Origin: Phellopilus nigrolimitatus
Taxonomy: Eukaryota; Basidiomycota; Agaricomycetes; Hymenochaetales; Hymenochaetaceae
Direction: 5' to 3'
Length of the DNA stretch: 64,000 nt
Assembly (NCBI GenBank): GCA_021029095.1
Contig: JAJOHG010000002.1
Span: 1 to 64,000 of the forward strand
A program made the position numbers and the translations under genes. Of the stretch, positions 24,879 to 35,330 are shown piece after piece; position 1 is the stretch's first letter; each line of letters opens with the position of its first letter. Below the pieces are notes generated by a model. It was not told where the DNA came from and searched no databases. It saw nothing but the letters and a program-made list of their open reading frames with translations.

Positions 24879-26798
24879 TTGGCGCATGACAACGTCCATG
24901 ACAAAGAATTATTGGGTATTATGCGAGCGCTTGAAGCATGGCGCCACCATTTGGAAGGCTCAACCCATAAATTTGAAATATGGACTGATCACAAGAATTT
25001 GGAATACTTCATGAAGGCGAAAAATCTTAATCGTCGACAAGCTCGTTGGTCCCTCTACCTGTCTCGCTTTGATTTTGTAATTCTTCATAAACCTGGCAAA
25101 ACAATGGAAAAGACTGATTCCCTCTCGAGACGTTCGGACCTTAAAGAGGGGGTGGAGAATGACAATAAAAATGTAGTCTTGTTGAAACCAGAATTTTTCA
25201 AAATCAAAGCGACTCAACAGGGTCATGTCTTGTTAGATGGAGAAGAGAAAGAGTTGTTGACGAAGATTAGGAAGGCAAAGGATTGGGATGAGGCGGTGGT
25301 GAAGGCGGCGGATGAATTGCGGAAGTCAGGGACAAAGAGGTTGAGAGGCGAAGAATGGGAAGAGGAGCAAGGCTTAATCCTATATCGAGGAAAGGTGTAT
25401 GTCCCAAAGGATGGTCAGATCAGGAGAGAAATTGTCAAACTACATCACGATTCGGCAGTAGCAGGACATCCAGGAAATTGGAAAACTTTGGAATTGATTG
25501 CACGAAACTATTGGTGGCCAGGGATGACAAAGTTTGTACAAGCTTATGTCAAAGGCTGTGATACTTGTGCGCGTCATAAATCTTTACCAGAGAAGCCTGC
25601 TGGGAAATTGATGCCTAATCCCACTCCTACTGCACCTTGGGAAGATATTTCAGTGGATTTTGTGACAGGACTGCCAGAAGCACAAGGGTTTAATGCCCTA
25701 CTGGTAGTATGTGATCGATTCTCGAAACAAATCCATGTGATTAACACCAGAGAGGAGACCTCGGCGTTAGGACTGGCAGCATTGTATAGGGATCATGTGT
25801 GGAAACTGCATGGGTTACCGCTAACAGTAATCTTGGATCAGGGTCCACAATTTGCATCAGCGTTCATGAAAGAATTGAATAGCATTTTGGGGATCAAGAC
25901 CAAGCTGTCCACAGCATATCATCCACAAACAGATGGACAAACAGAACGGATGAATCAAGAGATCGAGCAGTATTTGAGGATGTTTGTTGATCATCGCCAA
26001 GAAAATTGGCCATCCTGGACTGCTATGGCTGAATTTGCATACAACAACAAAGTACAGACAGCCACAAAGATCTCCCCGTTCTTCTCTGTTTATGGAAGAA
26101 ATCCACGCATGGGTTTTGAAGTGCGAAGGGATGCTAAAGTAGAAGCGGCAGATGACTTTGCAAATCGGATGAAAGGAATACATGAGGAAGCAAAGTCAGC
26201 ATTGGAAAAGGCAAAAGAGGAAATGCGGAAGTACGCGGACCAAAGGCGAGGAGATGCTCCAAAATACAAAGTAGGAGATAAGGTCTGGTTAGACACCACA
26301 AACCTCAAAATAAACCAACCTTCTAGGAAACTCGCTGAGAAAAGAATTGGTCCATACCCCATAACGCGTATCATTTCTCCAAATGCTGTACAACTTCGTC
26401 TCCCAAACACCATAATAATACATCCTGTTGTAAATGTCTCGCGCATTCACCTGCACACCGCTGCCAGTATCCCTGGACAAAGAGCTGCTCCACCTCCACC
26501 CATAGAAGTAGGAGAAGAGAAGGATTCTGAAGTAGAGGAAATTTTGGATGCTAGACGACACAGAAACAAGTTGGAATTCCTAGTCAAATGGAAAGGGTAC
26601 ACAGATGAAAACAATACTTGGGAACCAGAGGAAAACTGCAAAGGGTCACAAAAACTTATAAAAGAATTCTATAAACGATACCCAGCAGCGCCACGGTCCA
26701 TCAGCCTAGCTGATTTCCAAGCCTTGAATTTCCGCCCTTATGAGAATTTCACATCCACTCCAACCAACTTTGTCAATCGTCTGGAAGTCGATCCTTAA
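24879..26798 (+). pseudogene. Gypsy B pol fragment: RNase H, integrase, chromodomain
   Basis: 639 codons without interruption. RNase H end: HDKELLGIMRALEAW, then WTDHKNLEYF and RRQARWSLYL. Integrase: zinc-binding region with H-H spacing (HHDSAVAGHPGNW) and CDTCARHK; catalytic core DFVTGLPEAQGFN, ILDQGPQFAS and HPQTDGQTERMNQ. C-terminus: a GPYPITRII-like module and a chromodomain (VEEILDARR, LEFLVKWKGYTDENNTWEPE). The chromodomain probably steers integration to methylated heterochromatin. The frame is intact from RNase H on, but lacks everything upstream. Confidence 0.92.
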
Positions 26799-26809
26799 AG
26801 AGGGGGTGA

Positions 26810-27195
26810 TGTTATGACACGTATTTTAATTTTCCCTTACCTTGTCTTGAACTTGCGGCCTCTCAGTATTTAGAGTCACATGATTGCCTAGAGTGTTCTA
26901 CACTGACATCATCATGACATCATAGTGACATCATCGACGGTGACATCATCTATGACATCATTGGCTCCACTCGCTCCACTAATGTAACTATATTAGGTAG
27001 TGTACTGCTTGGTCTGTGCGCACTAGGTTTTAGTATATAAAGAGGCAATAAACATCTGGGAGGCTCAATCGAGTTCTCTTAGAATCTCCACCACAAAGTG
27101 TGATCCCCTTCTAAGTCAGCTCAGCATTCTCTCTCTTGTCGTCTTGTGCTTTGGAGTTTGCGCCTCAGCCTTTTGGTTTGTGGTGTGCTCTAACA
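26810..27195 (+). repeat. Gypsy B 3' LTR
   Basis: Begins TGTTATGACACG and ends GTGCTCTAACA (TG...CA with inverted TGTTA/TAACA), just after AGAGGGGGTGA. It contains a TATA-like TATATAAAG near 27036 and AATAAA near 27046. Confidence 0.85.
26903..26961 (+). promoter_or_regulatory. Five TGACATCAT motifs in the gypsy B LTR
   Basis: Five copies of TGACATCAT within about 58 bp, some 75-130 bp upstream of the TATA-like box. The motif resembles a CRE/ATF bZIP site (TGACGTCA). Clustering in the U3 region suggests enhancer use, by inference only. Confidence 0.5.
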
Positions 27196-27418
27196 GTCGG
27201 TTCCCGGATTTTTCATGCATTATTAGATATTATGCATTATGAGGTGATGCATTATGAGATAATCAACTGTACATACATGATGTTTATTCACCTATGCTCT
27301 CGATAAAGGATGAAACTCGGCATTTCTTGGTCCCTTTTGTATTGTATAGCCAATTCTAATAATATGTATGAAACCTAATATATACTAAAGCAAATGGCAA
27401 GAAGAAGAAAAAAAAAAG
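27196..27418. other. Short AT-rich gap
   Basis: Contains repeated GCATTATGAG and TATGCATTAT motifs. No gene. Confidence 0.4.
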
Positions 27419-27645
27419 GAATTGTACCTTGCCATGCGGAGCAATGGCCCACTACCAAAGTAACAAGTTTGAGTTTTGTAGTGCCTGTGGCACAGGTGCC
27501 GATATCAAAGTAGTCTTGCTTAACGCACTTTTTGTACACTTTTTGTAATGTAACACAGCCACAACAAATATATGCAAGCACAAAGATAATGCCTACATAG
27601 TAGGATGATCCTTCCTAAAGTCAGGGCTTGTAACTAGAGGGCTGT
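27419..27645 (-). repeat. Dispersed repeat, copy 3, with hairpin copy 3 of 4
   Basis: Inverse copy of the repeat at 2103. Here the core continues directly into the TGCCATGCGGAGCAATGGCC hairpin (27419-27462), which links the two repeat types. The short frame LQKVYKKCVKQDYFDIGT is kept. Confidence 0.65.
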
Positions 27646-27674
27646 ACAGGGCGGTCACACACCTCTAACTACAG

Positions 27675-27735
27675 GTGGGTGTAGAAAGTCTACGACCCCC
27701 CTAAATAAGGAAAGTGGTTCCCGTCCGTGCCGCAA
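27675..27735 (+). repeat. Left inverted repeat of the element into which gypsy A inserted
   Basis: Reads inward GTGGGTGTAGAAAGTCTACG then CCCCCCTAAATAAGGAAAG; its inverted partner is at 54385-54447 on the far side of gypsy A. Without gypsy A the two lie about 650 bp or less apart, a MITE-like layout. Confidence 0.75.
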
Positions 27736-27763
27736 GCCCACTTCCACATTGTCGCATCGTCAC

Positions 27764-28871
27764 TGTTAGAATGGCGATCACCTGACCTACTTGTGTGTGT
27801 TGTTCTTCTGAGATCGGCCTCGTTCTTGTTGGTAGTAAAACAAAGTAAATTTTACTGGGGCGTTAAGGCCCCCTACCGCGGGTTTATATACCCGTACATG
27901 TGTGATGTTACAGGCGTTACTTCTACTTGTTCGTGTAGTGTCTTTACTGGAAAGTTCGCCGTGTTTCTACTACTACTTATTGTTTATTCCGTTTATCGTT
28001 CTGGAGTCCGTGTCCATTCCATCTCCATTCTTCCAGTTCATTCCTCGCCTTTCCATTTGATTATTTATTTCGTTGGTTTCCGAATTTCGTATTGATTGGT
28101 TTGTGGCTTTTGTCGATCTGTGGCGTGGTCGTGCTTCTAATCGAGATCGACGTCCATTTCCCTGGTTTGAGTTTCGCTTCTGGGTTCTAGCCCGTCCGGC
28201 AGATTAACTTGGGCCGATCTCCGGGTGTATCCGTGTTCCGCGGGCGGAGGTTTATCCGTATATAGGTATGCGGTGATCCTATCGTTATTGTAGTCTTCCG
28301 TTTGAATATAATCTTCGGTTGTGGATCCATATTTGGCAGTGTTCTTTAATGTTGTTTGTATTCGTTTTCTAATCCGCTCATTAATGTATGCGGGCCATTC
28401 TCCTGACCGTTCTCGGAATGGTGTGTTGACCGTTATTTCCGGCCATCCACATTTAGCCCTGTGTTCGTCTTCTCGGTAGATGACGGATACATGTGCGTTA
28501 ATGAGATATTCGTCCACATTGTTACTAAATAGTTTTATGTAATGGTTGGTAAGCATGATCCTCTTTCCCGCGAGCACGGCTTCTTCTTCTTGATGTTTCG
28601 TTTGGATTGTAATATTTTGTTTTAGGATGTCTGGTATGATTACTTCCTGGCATATAATTTGGTACGCGTCCCATCCCATTCTGTATGCTCTTTCGCATGG
28701 CGCGCATAAATATGGCGTGTTTGGTTCCTTGATTTTGTGTTCGTCGGTTTTAACTCTTCGGTTCCTTGTATTGATTAGATCCGTGATGCATGCGGCGATG
28801 GGTCCTAGTTTACCCTGTCCTTTCCAGTGTTTGGTTGATTGCCACATTGCTTATGTAACAATTTCCTAACA
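27764..28871 (-). repeat. Gypsy A 3' LTR
   Basis: 1108 bp. It contains an intact 236-codon ORF on the element's coding strand. The 5-bp flank GTCAC is at 27759-27763. Confidence 0.92.
28137..28847 (-). CDS. ORF encoded inside the gypsy A LTR (unknown function)
   Basis: 236 codons, starting about 25 bp from the 5' end of the LTR in element orientation and filling nearly two thirds of it. The protein is hydrophilic and mixed-charge, with a CxxC (YLCAPCERAYRMGWDAY), a helical middle and an acidic C-terminus (REMDVDLD). I recognise no domain. It is intact in this 3' LTR. In the 5' LTR (53353-54065) the same frame is broken by two 1-nt insertions near 53439 and 53999. Composition and length argue against chance, but homologues in related LTRs would be the real test. 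Confidence 0.55.
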   Translation of the reverse strand: MWQSTKHWKGQGKLGPIAACITDLINTRNRRVKTDEHKIKEPNTPYLCAPCERAYRMGWDAYQIICQEVIIPDILKQNITIQTKHQEEEAVLAGKRIMLTNHYIKLFSNNVDEYLINAHVSVIYREDEHRAKCGWPEITVNTPFRERSGEWPAYINERIRKRIQTTLKNTAKYGSTTEDYIQTEDYNNDRITAYLYTDKPPPAEHGYTRRSAQVNLPDGLEPRSETQTREMDVDLD

Positions 28872-28936
28872 CTCCACCTACTAAGGCAAATTTCTAGGAG
28901 CGGAGTGAAGAGAAATTTGACTATTTAATTGTTACA

Positions 28937-29317
28937 TCAATTGTTTTTTGTTATTTTTAGAAAACGCTGGGGGGGGGGGGGGGGTGGGGTAGGAGCGGAA
29001 GGTGGGCATGACGGGGTCGTTGGTGCGGGGAAGGTGTGTGTGCGCGGATGGGGGTGGGGACGGGAGGATGTATGAGTCCTATTAGGTGGTATTAGGCGTA
29101 GTATATGCTTTAAGTTGTTGACACTTACAAGGACAACATTTGAGAGGTCCTGGCGGTTCCATCCCATCGCCGCCGCTGGGCCGAGGTAGGTAAGTTCCGT
29201 CGGGTAGGAACGGGGTGGTTTGGTGTGTCGGCGTATCAGCCACACTGTGCCGAGGTAGGTCGCGGTGAACCCAATCGCGCTGGCCAGGGCGAGAAGCGTG
29301 GCAGTGGGGACATTCAT
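28937..29317 (-). CDS. Small ORF between integrase and 3' LTR, predicted membrane segment
   Basis: 126 codons. The N-terminus (ATLLALASAIGFTATYLGTV, then WLIRRH) looks like a signal-anchor helix with positive charges after it. The C-terminus is a proline-rich run partly created by a 16-bp G tract (28969-28984 on the plus strand). Its place between pol and the 3' LTR is where retroviral-type elements carry env, but nothing else supports that role. 29318-29850 shows no further gene. Confidence 0.4.
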   Translation of the reverse strand: MNVPTATLLALASAIGFTATYLGTVWLIRRHTKPPRSYPTELTYLGPAAAMGWNRQDLSNVVLVSVNNLKHILRLIPPNRTHTSSRPHPHPRTHTFPAPTTPSCPPSAPTPPPPPPQRFLKITKNN

Positions 29318-30942
29318 GTTTGGGGTGTCAAAGAGAGTGCTGATGTCGGGTTGATAAGGGCGCTGTTAGGCGCTGGTGTCTTCGGTTCCTGATCACGTGT
29401 GGTTTATTATTAGGACCTGCTTAACTTTGTGTCGGTCCCCAACTGTATGTCCAATTTCGTTACAATCGCCTGATAGTCAGTGCGTTGTCTCTTCCAGGCG
29501 GACGACTGCGCGAAGGGTCTTTTCGGTGATAGGGTTCGTGATCCGTCGAATTATCCTACCCATCATTCCATTTCCCTGTGTATAATGCTTTCCGTTTCCT
29601 ACCTCGTTGCCATGGAGGGGAGTATACATGGTCTCCTATATGCTGTCGCTAGCGTGGATTATTGCAAGATGACACGGGTATCTGCCTAAGGCGGGGGTGT
29701 GTCATCGTTTCGCAACGTGGGCCTTCCTTGAATAGTATTCCGTGTTATACAGCGGGGTTCGTGTACCGGTAATCGTTCGAGGTTCGTATCCGTCTCGACT
29801 GGCATCTGGTGGTGCCCCATAGTTTAATGTCATTGCGGACGTAACATGTTTTATTTAGTGCGTTCCATTAAAGGTATATTATCGTCCATCCACTCGTCGA
29901 GGTCTGGTGGTTTAAGAGCTTCGGGGTGGTCGCGGTGGAATTGTCGGACTAATTCCGCGGAGTGTGTGAGGGTATCCAGTTCCTGCCAGGTATCTTCGGC
30001 TTGGGTAAATCCTTTCCATCGTACTAAATAGCAAACTTTTCGTTTGTACTTACCACTGTCTAAAATTTTAGAGACTTTGTATTCCGGTTCGCCTTCGATT
30101 AATTCTGGTTCTGGGAAGTTTGGTTCCGCTCTTCCGGGAATATTCTTTTGTTTGTATGGTATTAACAACCCAGAATGGAAGGTCGGATGAATAGGTAGCG
30201 ATGGGGGTAGTTTAAGTTCGTAGTTGACTGGACCATGCTGCTGGGTAATTTCATAAGGTCCGATGTTTCGGTGTCCTAGTTTCCGGGTTGGTACACGGAG
30301 GTTCAGGTTGCGTGTGTCGAGTAGAACCTTATCCCCTATTTGATAAGTTGGCAACCTTCCTCGATGTGTGTCCGCATATTGTTTCATTTGTTGCTGGGCT
30401 TTCTTTAATGCTTCCGTGGCTGCTAGTTGCGCTTCTTTAGCTTGGTCAATGAATTGTTTGGCTTCTGGTGCTTGGGATAAGCGTGGTAGCGGTTGCATTT
30501 GTGGGTGTACGCCATATAGCGCAAAGAATGGCGTTTGCTTTGTTGCACCGTGTTCGCGGTTATTATAGGCGAATTCTGCCGTTGATAAGAGGTCGGTCCA
30601 ATTGGTTTGTCTATGTTCGACATAGCAGCGTAGGTATTGCTCTAGTTCTTGGTTTAATCTTTCTGTCTGCCCGTCGGTTTGTGGGTGATAAGCGGTGCTT
30701 AGCGCCATTTCGATGTTAAGCATTTTGCATGCTTTGATCATGAATTTGCTTGCAAATTGTGGTCCCCTATCGGAAGTTATTTTTTTGGGCGTGCCATATT
30801 TGGTAAAGATTTCATTAATGAATAGTTGGGCCGTTTGCTTGGCTGTTACGGTATCGTTGCATGGTAAGAATCGCCCCATTTTGGTTAGGCGGTCAATGAT
30901 TACCAGAATAGCGTTATACCCTGATGAGGTTGGTAGTCCGGT

Positions 30943-33155
30943 TAGGGCATAGCATGGGTCAGGTTTACCCGTGGTGACCCACAGGTGGATCCGTGGGAAC
31001 ACTCACGGGTTCGGATCACCCATGCGCGGGTGATCCGTTTCCCACGGATCAGCGAGAGTCCGGGTCTGAATTTTTGCAGATTTTACAGACCCACGGTTAC
31101 CCGTGGGTTTTGAGAATTTGTAGGTAATTAATTGATGTGTATATAGATTACCAAATTTCCTACCAATTTTAATGCCTATTTTTTTTATCTGCTGAGTTGT
31201 GCTCGAATTTTCTTGTGTCGTCCAAAGAAAGTATGGTGTTACCGTATTAGGAAAGACATGCGTGTCATCCACACGTTCACCGCTCTCGATCTCCAAATCC
31301 GCTGCGCGATCGCGACCGCGACATGCACATGCGCGACACAGCAGCACAGAGGCCCCGGCCGCCCACTCAAGCGCATGCAGTTCGCCTTCTTCGTCGACCT
31401 GCCTGCGAGCTAGCTCGGCGAGATCGAGCTCCCAGTTCCGCGACACCATCCTCCGCCGCACGCGCCCCGCCACCCGCACGTCCGCGCACGTGCAGGGCAC
31501 CGACAATGCCACGCCCCCCGAGGGCAACGACAAGGACCCGCCGAGCCTCACCCACTTTGGCCGCAAGCCTTCGCCGCTGCCCACCCTGGCGGATGACGAC
31601 GCTGCGGTGCACACAGTCTCGGACCTGTCCGCCTACGGCCAGTCCTGGAATGACAACGGCTCCACGCTGCGCTTTCCCACCCTGTGCACGAACGACTTCG
31701 GCCCTGCTGTACTGCCGTCGCTTGCCAAGCCGCTCTCGTACGGCGAAGACACGTCCTCGCGCGCCATCGCGAACGAGCACTTCCGGATCCTACGGCCCAC
31801 CATCGAGCGGGAGCTCGATGAGATCCTCAAGGACGTCTCCCGCAGCGACAGCCCCGACGGCTGGAGCTCTGGCGACAGCAGCATCAGCTCCGGTGTCGGC
31901 GTCGGTGCATACGTCGAGATGCGGAATGCGACTGCGGAAAACGGGCTGCACCTCCCGCCGATGTCGCGCAGCGCGCACGAGGTGCTCCCGATGGCAATCC
32001 ACCCCGCGCAGGTCTCACCGCTGCCGACGTCCGTGAAGCCGCCCGCGCCGACCGTGAAAACGGATCACGCGGGCTCGCACGCGAACGGCCCGTCAGCGAC
32101 CGCGAGCGCGATCAATCGAGCGCGCTGCTCTCGGGCGTCAGCTCGACGGCGCCCGGTGGTGTCAAGGCCGAGTGCAGCAAGTGCGGCGCGACGCAACTCC
32201 CCGCTGTAGAGACGCGGGCTGAATGACGAACTCAACTGCAACGCGTGCGGATTGTATTGCAAGTTGGTGTGTACAAATGAAAAATCGGCGTGGTGATTGA
32301 ATTACTTATTTATCTACTTTTTGCAGCATGAAAGGCCGCGCCCCACGTCCATACGCAACCAGCATGGCGAAGGGCGCCACCAAGCGGCCCCGCGTCACGA
32401 TGCGCGCCGGGTCTATGGCGATTCTGCGAGCCCCGACCCTTGCACCGGACTTGTCGACCGTGCAGCCGGCGTACAACTACAGTCAGGAACTTCGCGGGCC
32501 CGCAGTCCGAGCTCATACCCGCACAACGACGATGTCTTCTCAACAAGCGGACACTTCGTCAACTCGTTCGTGGTACAACCCGCACGCATCCCCCAGGCCG
32601 TACCCTTCGGAGCTCCTGCAGCGCTCGGCGTACTACGGCGACGGCTCGCATGCGGTGGGCGCAGAGGAGGACCGGCCGAGCAAGCGCCGGCGCATGAGCA
32701 TCGACTCCGCGAGCGAGCCGCCGTCGTCGACCGCGTTGTATTTGTCATACGCGACGGAGACGTCGCGCTCGTCGTTTGACATGGGAGCGGCGTACGCGTA
32801 CCCGTCGTTCGCCTTGGGCAGCGTGCACGGCGGGAGCGACGGAAACGGCACGGGGACGCTGCGCGCGTGTGCGTTCTGGCACCCACCGATGCTGCCGCAG
32901 ATGGTGGACAAGTCGTTGGCGGCGCTCGTGCACCCGCAAACGAAAAATAAATTGTAATTAAATTACAGCAAAATATAAGGTGATCCACGGGTCAATGTGC
33001 ATACCCACCAGACCCGGACCCCCCTAACCCGGACCCGCAGGTCAGCATGACCCGCGGATCCGGGTCAGGCGGGAGTCCGGGTTTGAATTTTAAGATTCTC
33101 ATACCCGCGCAAACGGATCCGGATCTACCCACGGAGCGACCCGTGCTATGCCCTA
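30943..33155. mobile_element. hAT-1: hAT-like transposon carrying a GATA-factor fragment
   Basis: Ends TAGGGCATAGCATGGGTC (left) and, inverted, TAGGGCATAGCACGGGTC (right), with an exact 8-bp target duplication AGTCCGGT (30935-30942 and 33156-33163) inside the gypsy A integrase. Both ends hold many short subterminal motifs such as ACCCGTGG and GGATCCG, as is usual for hAT ends. The 8-bp duplication and TIR fit the hAT superfamily. No transposase; the interior is gene-derived. Confidence 0.85.
31199..32955 (+). pseudogene. GATA zinc-finger transcription factor fragment inside hAT-1
   Basis: Pieces on the plus strand: a serine/proline-rich region with TIERELDEILKDVSRSDSPDG, then CSKCGAT...LNDELNCNACGLYCKL, which is the two halves of a CX2C-CX2C GATA finger with a small frameshift between them (32180-32265), an intron, and HERPRPTSIRN after it, followed by a disordered C-terminal region (RPSKRRRMSIDSASEPPSS). 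Such factors regulate nitrogen, iron or light responses; which one this came from cannot be told. The intron is retained, so the capture was from DNA. Confidence 0.82.
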
Positions 33156-35330
33156 AGTCCGGTGATGAAATCGCACGTAATATGGTAACTTGTCCGTATT
33201 TGTGTTAATAGGTCGTCGTTAGTTGTGATTTCCACTTCGTCTGCCTCGTTGTCTGTTCTTCGTATGGTTGGTACTGTTGATGCTTGTGATAGTATTACTT
33301 GTATATTTGTGTTATCTGGTTGTGCAGGTTGGATTCCTGGTAATCGGGATAATGCATCAGCTCGTTCATTCTTTTTCCCTGGGCGGTAATGTATTTGGAA
33401 GTTGTATCGGCTTAGATCGACTGCCCAGCGTGCTTGCCTGTGATTGAGTCTTTGTTTGGTTGTCCAGTATTGTAGATTGGCTTGATCTGTGATGACGATC
33501 ACAGGATGTTTGGCTCCTTCTAAGTGATGTCTCCAATTTTCAAAGGCTTTAACTATTGCCAGGAGTTCTTTATCCGGGGCCGGGTAGTTTCGTTCGGTGA
33601 GGGAGAAGGTTCAAGAAAAGTACGCGATCGGGTGTAATAGTTCATCCTTCCCGTATTGTGATAGGATAGCTCCGACAGCAAAGTCGGACGCATCTGTTTC
33701 CATGGTGTATTCTTTGTTGGGATCTGGTAGACTAAGGATTGTTTCTTCGCGAAACAGTCTTTTTAACTCCCTAAATGCTTGCATTTGTGGTTCTCCCCAC
33801 GTAAATGTTCGTTTGTCTGATTTAATGTCGTTTAATGGTTTCGCTATTTGTGCAAAGTTGGGTATGAATTTTCGATAGAAATTCGCGAATCCTATGAAAC
33901 TTTGAATGTCCTTCTTTGTCCGAAGTGGTTGCCATTCTTGTATGGCTTTAATTTTGTATGGGTCCATTTTTAACCCTTCTTTTCCTACTACGAATCCTAA
34001 GTAGTCTAGTTCTTGTTTCTTGAAGTAGCATTTTTCGGCTTTGCAATAGAAGTCTGCTATTCGCAGTCGTTGCAATACTTTCTTTACCAATTCCCAATGT
34101 TCTTCCTCCATTTTGGTGTAGATTATGATGTCGTCCAGGTAAATGAGAACTCCGTGTTCGATTAGGTCTTCAAATAGTTCGTTCATTGCTCTTTGGAATA
34201 CCGCCGGAGAGTTCATCATGCCAAACATCATTACTTTTGGTTCGAACACCCCTTGGTGGGTTCTGAATGCGGCTTTCCATTCGTCTCCAGGTCTGATTCG
34301 GATGTTGTTGTACCCGGCTCTGAGATCTAGTGTGGTGAACCATTTGGCTTTGGCTAGTCCGTCCGGTAATGAGTGCATAATTGGGATTGGGAAAGGGTCT
34401 GGTTTGCATATTTTGTTTATGGCTCGGTAGTCCGTGACCATTCGTGCCCCTGCGTCCTTTTTTCCCACAAAGAAGACTGGTGCGGCTATCTGGGATTTTG
34501 ACCTGGATATCCATCCCTTGGCTAGGTTTTCTTTGTTTTTCTAGTTCCGTTAGTGGATAGATTGGTCGTTTTGGTGGTAGTCTGCTTTGGTCAATAAGTT
34601 CTATTTGCATATCCCATTTATTGCTTTTCGGGAGTCTTTTCGCGCCTTCGGCTTCGAATCGGTCTTTGTAGTCTTCTAATTCTTTCGGTAGTAGTTTGTC
34701 CATGCTTAGTGGTTCAGAGTCTGCCGATCTCCCCTCGTTTGCTGCTTTTTGGTGGTGATATTTCTGGGCAATGCTGCTAACTTTTGTTAATTTTTTGCGT
34801 AGCTTTTGGTCATCTTGTTCTGTTAGTCTTTCCACTTCTTGGAGAATTTTGCGTATGATCGTTTGTCGTCCTATCGTTTCTGCTGTGTCCAGAATGTCTG
34901 ATGATTGTTCATCGTCTGCATTCCTCATTTCTTCGTTTGATGATCGCTCATCATCTGCTTCTGCTTCCTTCATTTCCTCATCCTGTTCTGGGATCGTGAT
35001 GCGTGAAGGTTCCTGATTGCTGATGCGCGAGGGTTCCTGATCGCTGCTGTCTTCTTTTGGTGGCGGTGTCAGTCGTTGATTTAGTCTTTTGGATCGTCCT
35101 TGCTCCGGTGATCTCTGCGTACGGGTTTTGCCTAGCACACTTTTCATATCTTGTGTTAACCAGGCTCGAATCGTACTTCGAGAGTTGATTGGTTGTGAGG
35201 GTAGTATTACGGGTTTCCTTACCCATTTCGTGACAACGTTTGTTGGGTTCCTTGATACTGTCTGTGGTGGTATACTTGGTTTTCCGATGTAGTCCTCGTC
35301 GTCGCTTTCATTGTCGCTATCGTCGAATAG

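Larger units (their letters stand above)
24850..27195 (+). mobile_element. Gypsy B: 5'-truncated chromodomain gypsy retrotransposon
   Basis: The 3' half of a Ty3/gypsy chromovirus: the end of RNase H, integrase, chromodomain, a purine tract and a 386-bp 3' LTR. There is no 5' LTR, gag, protease or most of RT, so the copy is truncated near 24850. Confidence 0.88.
29851..35147 (-). pseudogene. Gypsy A pol: RT, RNase H, integrase, chromodomain (broken)
   Basis: Reading on the minus strand: an acidic linker, then RT with KKDAGARMVTDYRAINK, LDLRAGYNNIRIRPGDEWK and YLDDIIIYTK (34468-33614), RNase H with [18 protein letters not shown] and TDQANLQYW, and the start of the integrase core (CDFITGL). 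The hAT-1 element (30943-33155) splits it there. Integrase resumes at 30942 with GLPTSSGYNAILVIIDRLTK, HPQTDGQTERLNQ and a chromodomain (VSKILDSGKYKRKVCYLVRW). Other defects: a frameshift near 34530 and a TGA at 33611-33613 where an arginine CGA is likely. The integrase zinc finger region appears shortened. Confidence 0.9.

Noticed and set aside
28969..28984. G tract as a polypurine tract of gypsy A
   Set aside because: It is on the wrong strand and about 100 bp from the 3' LTR on the element's coding strand. The short purine stretch next to 28872 is the better candidate.
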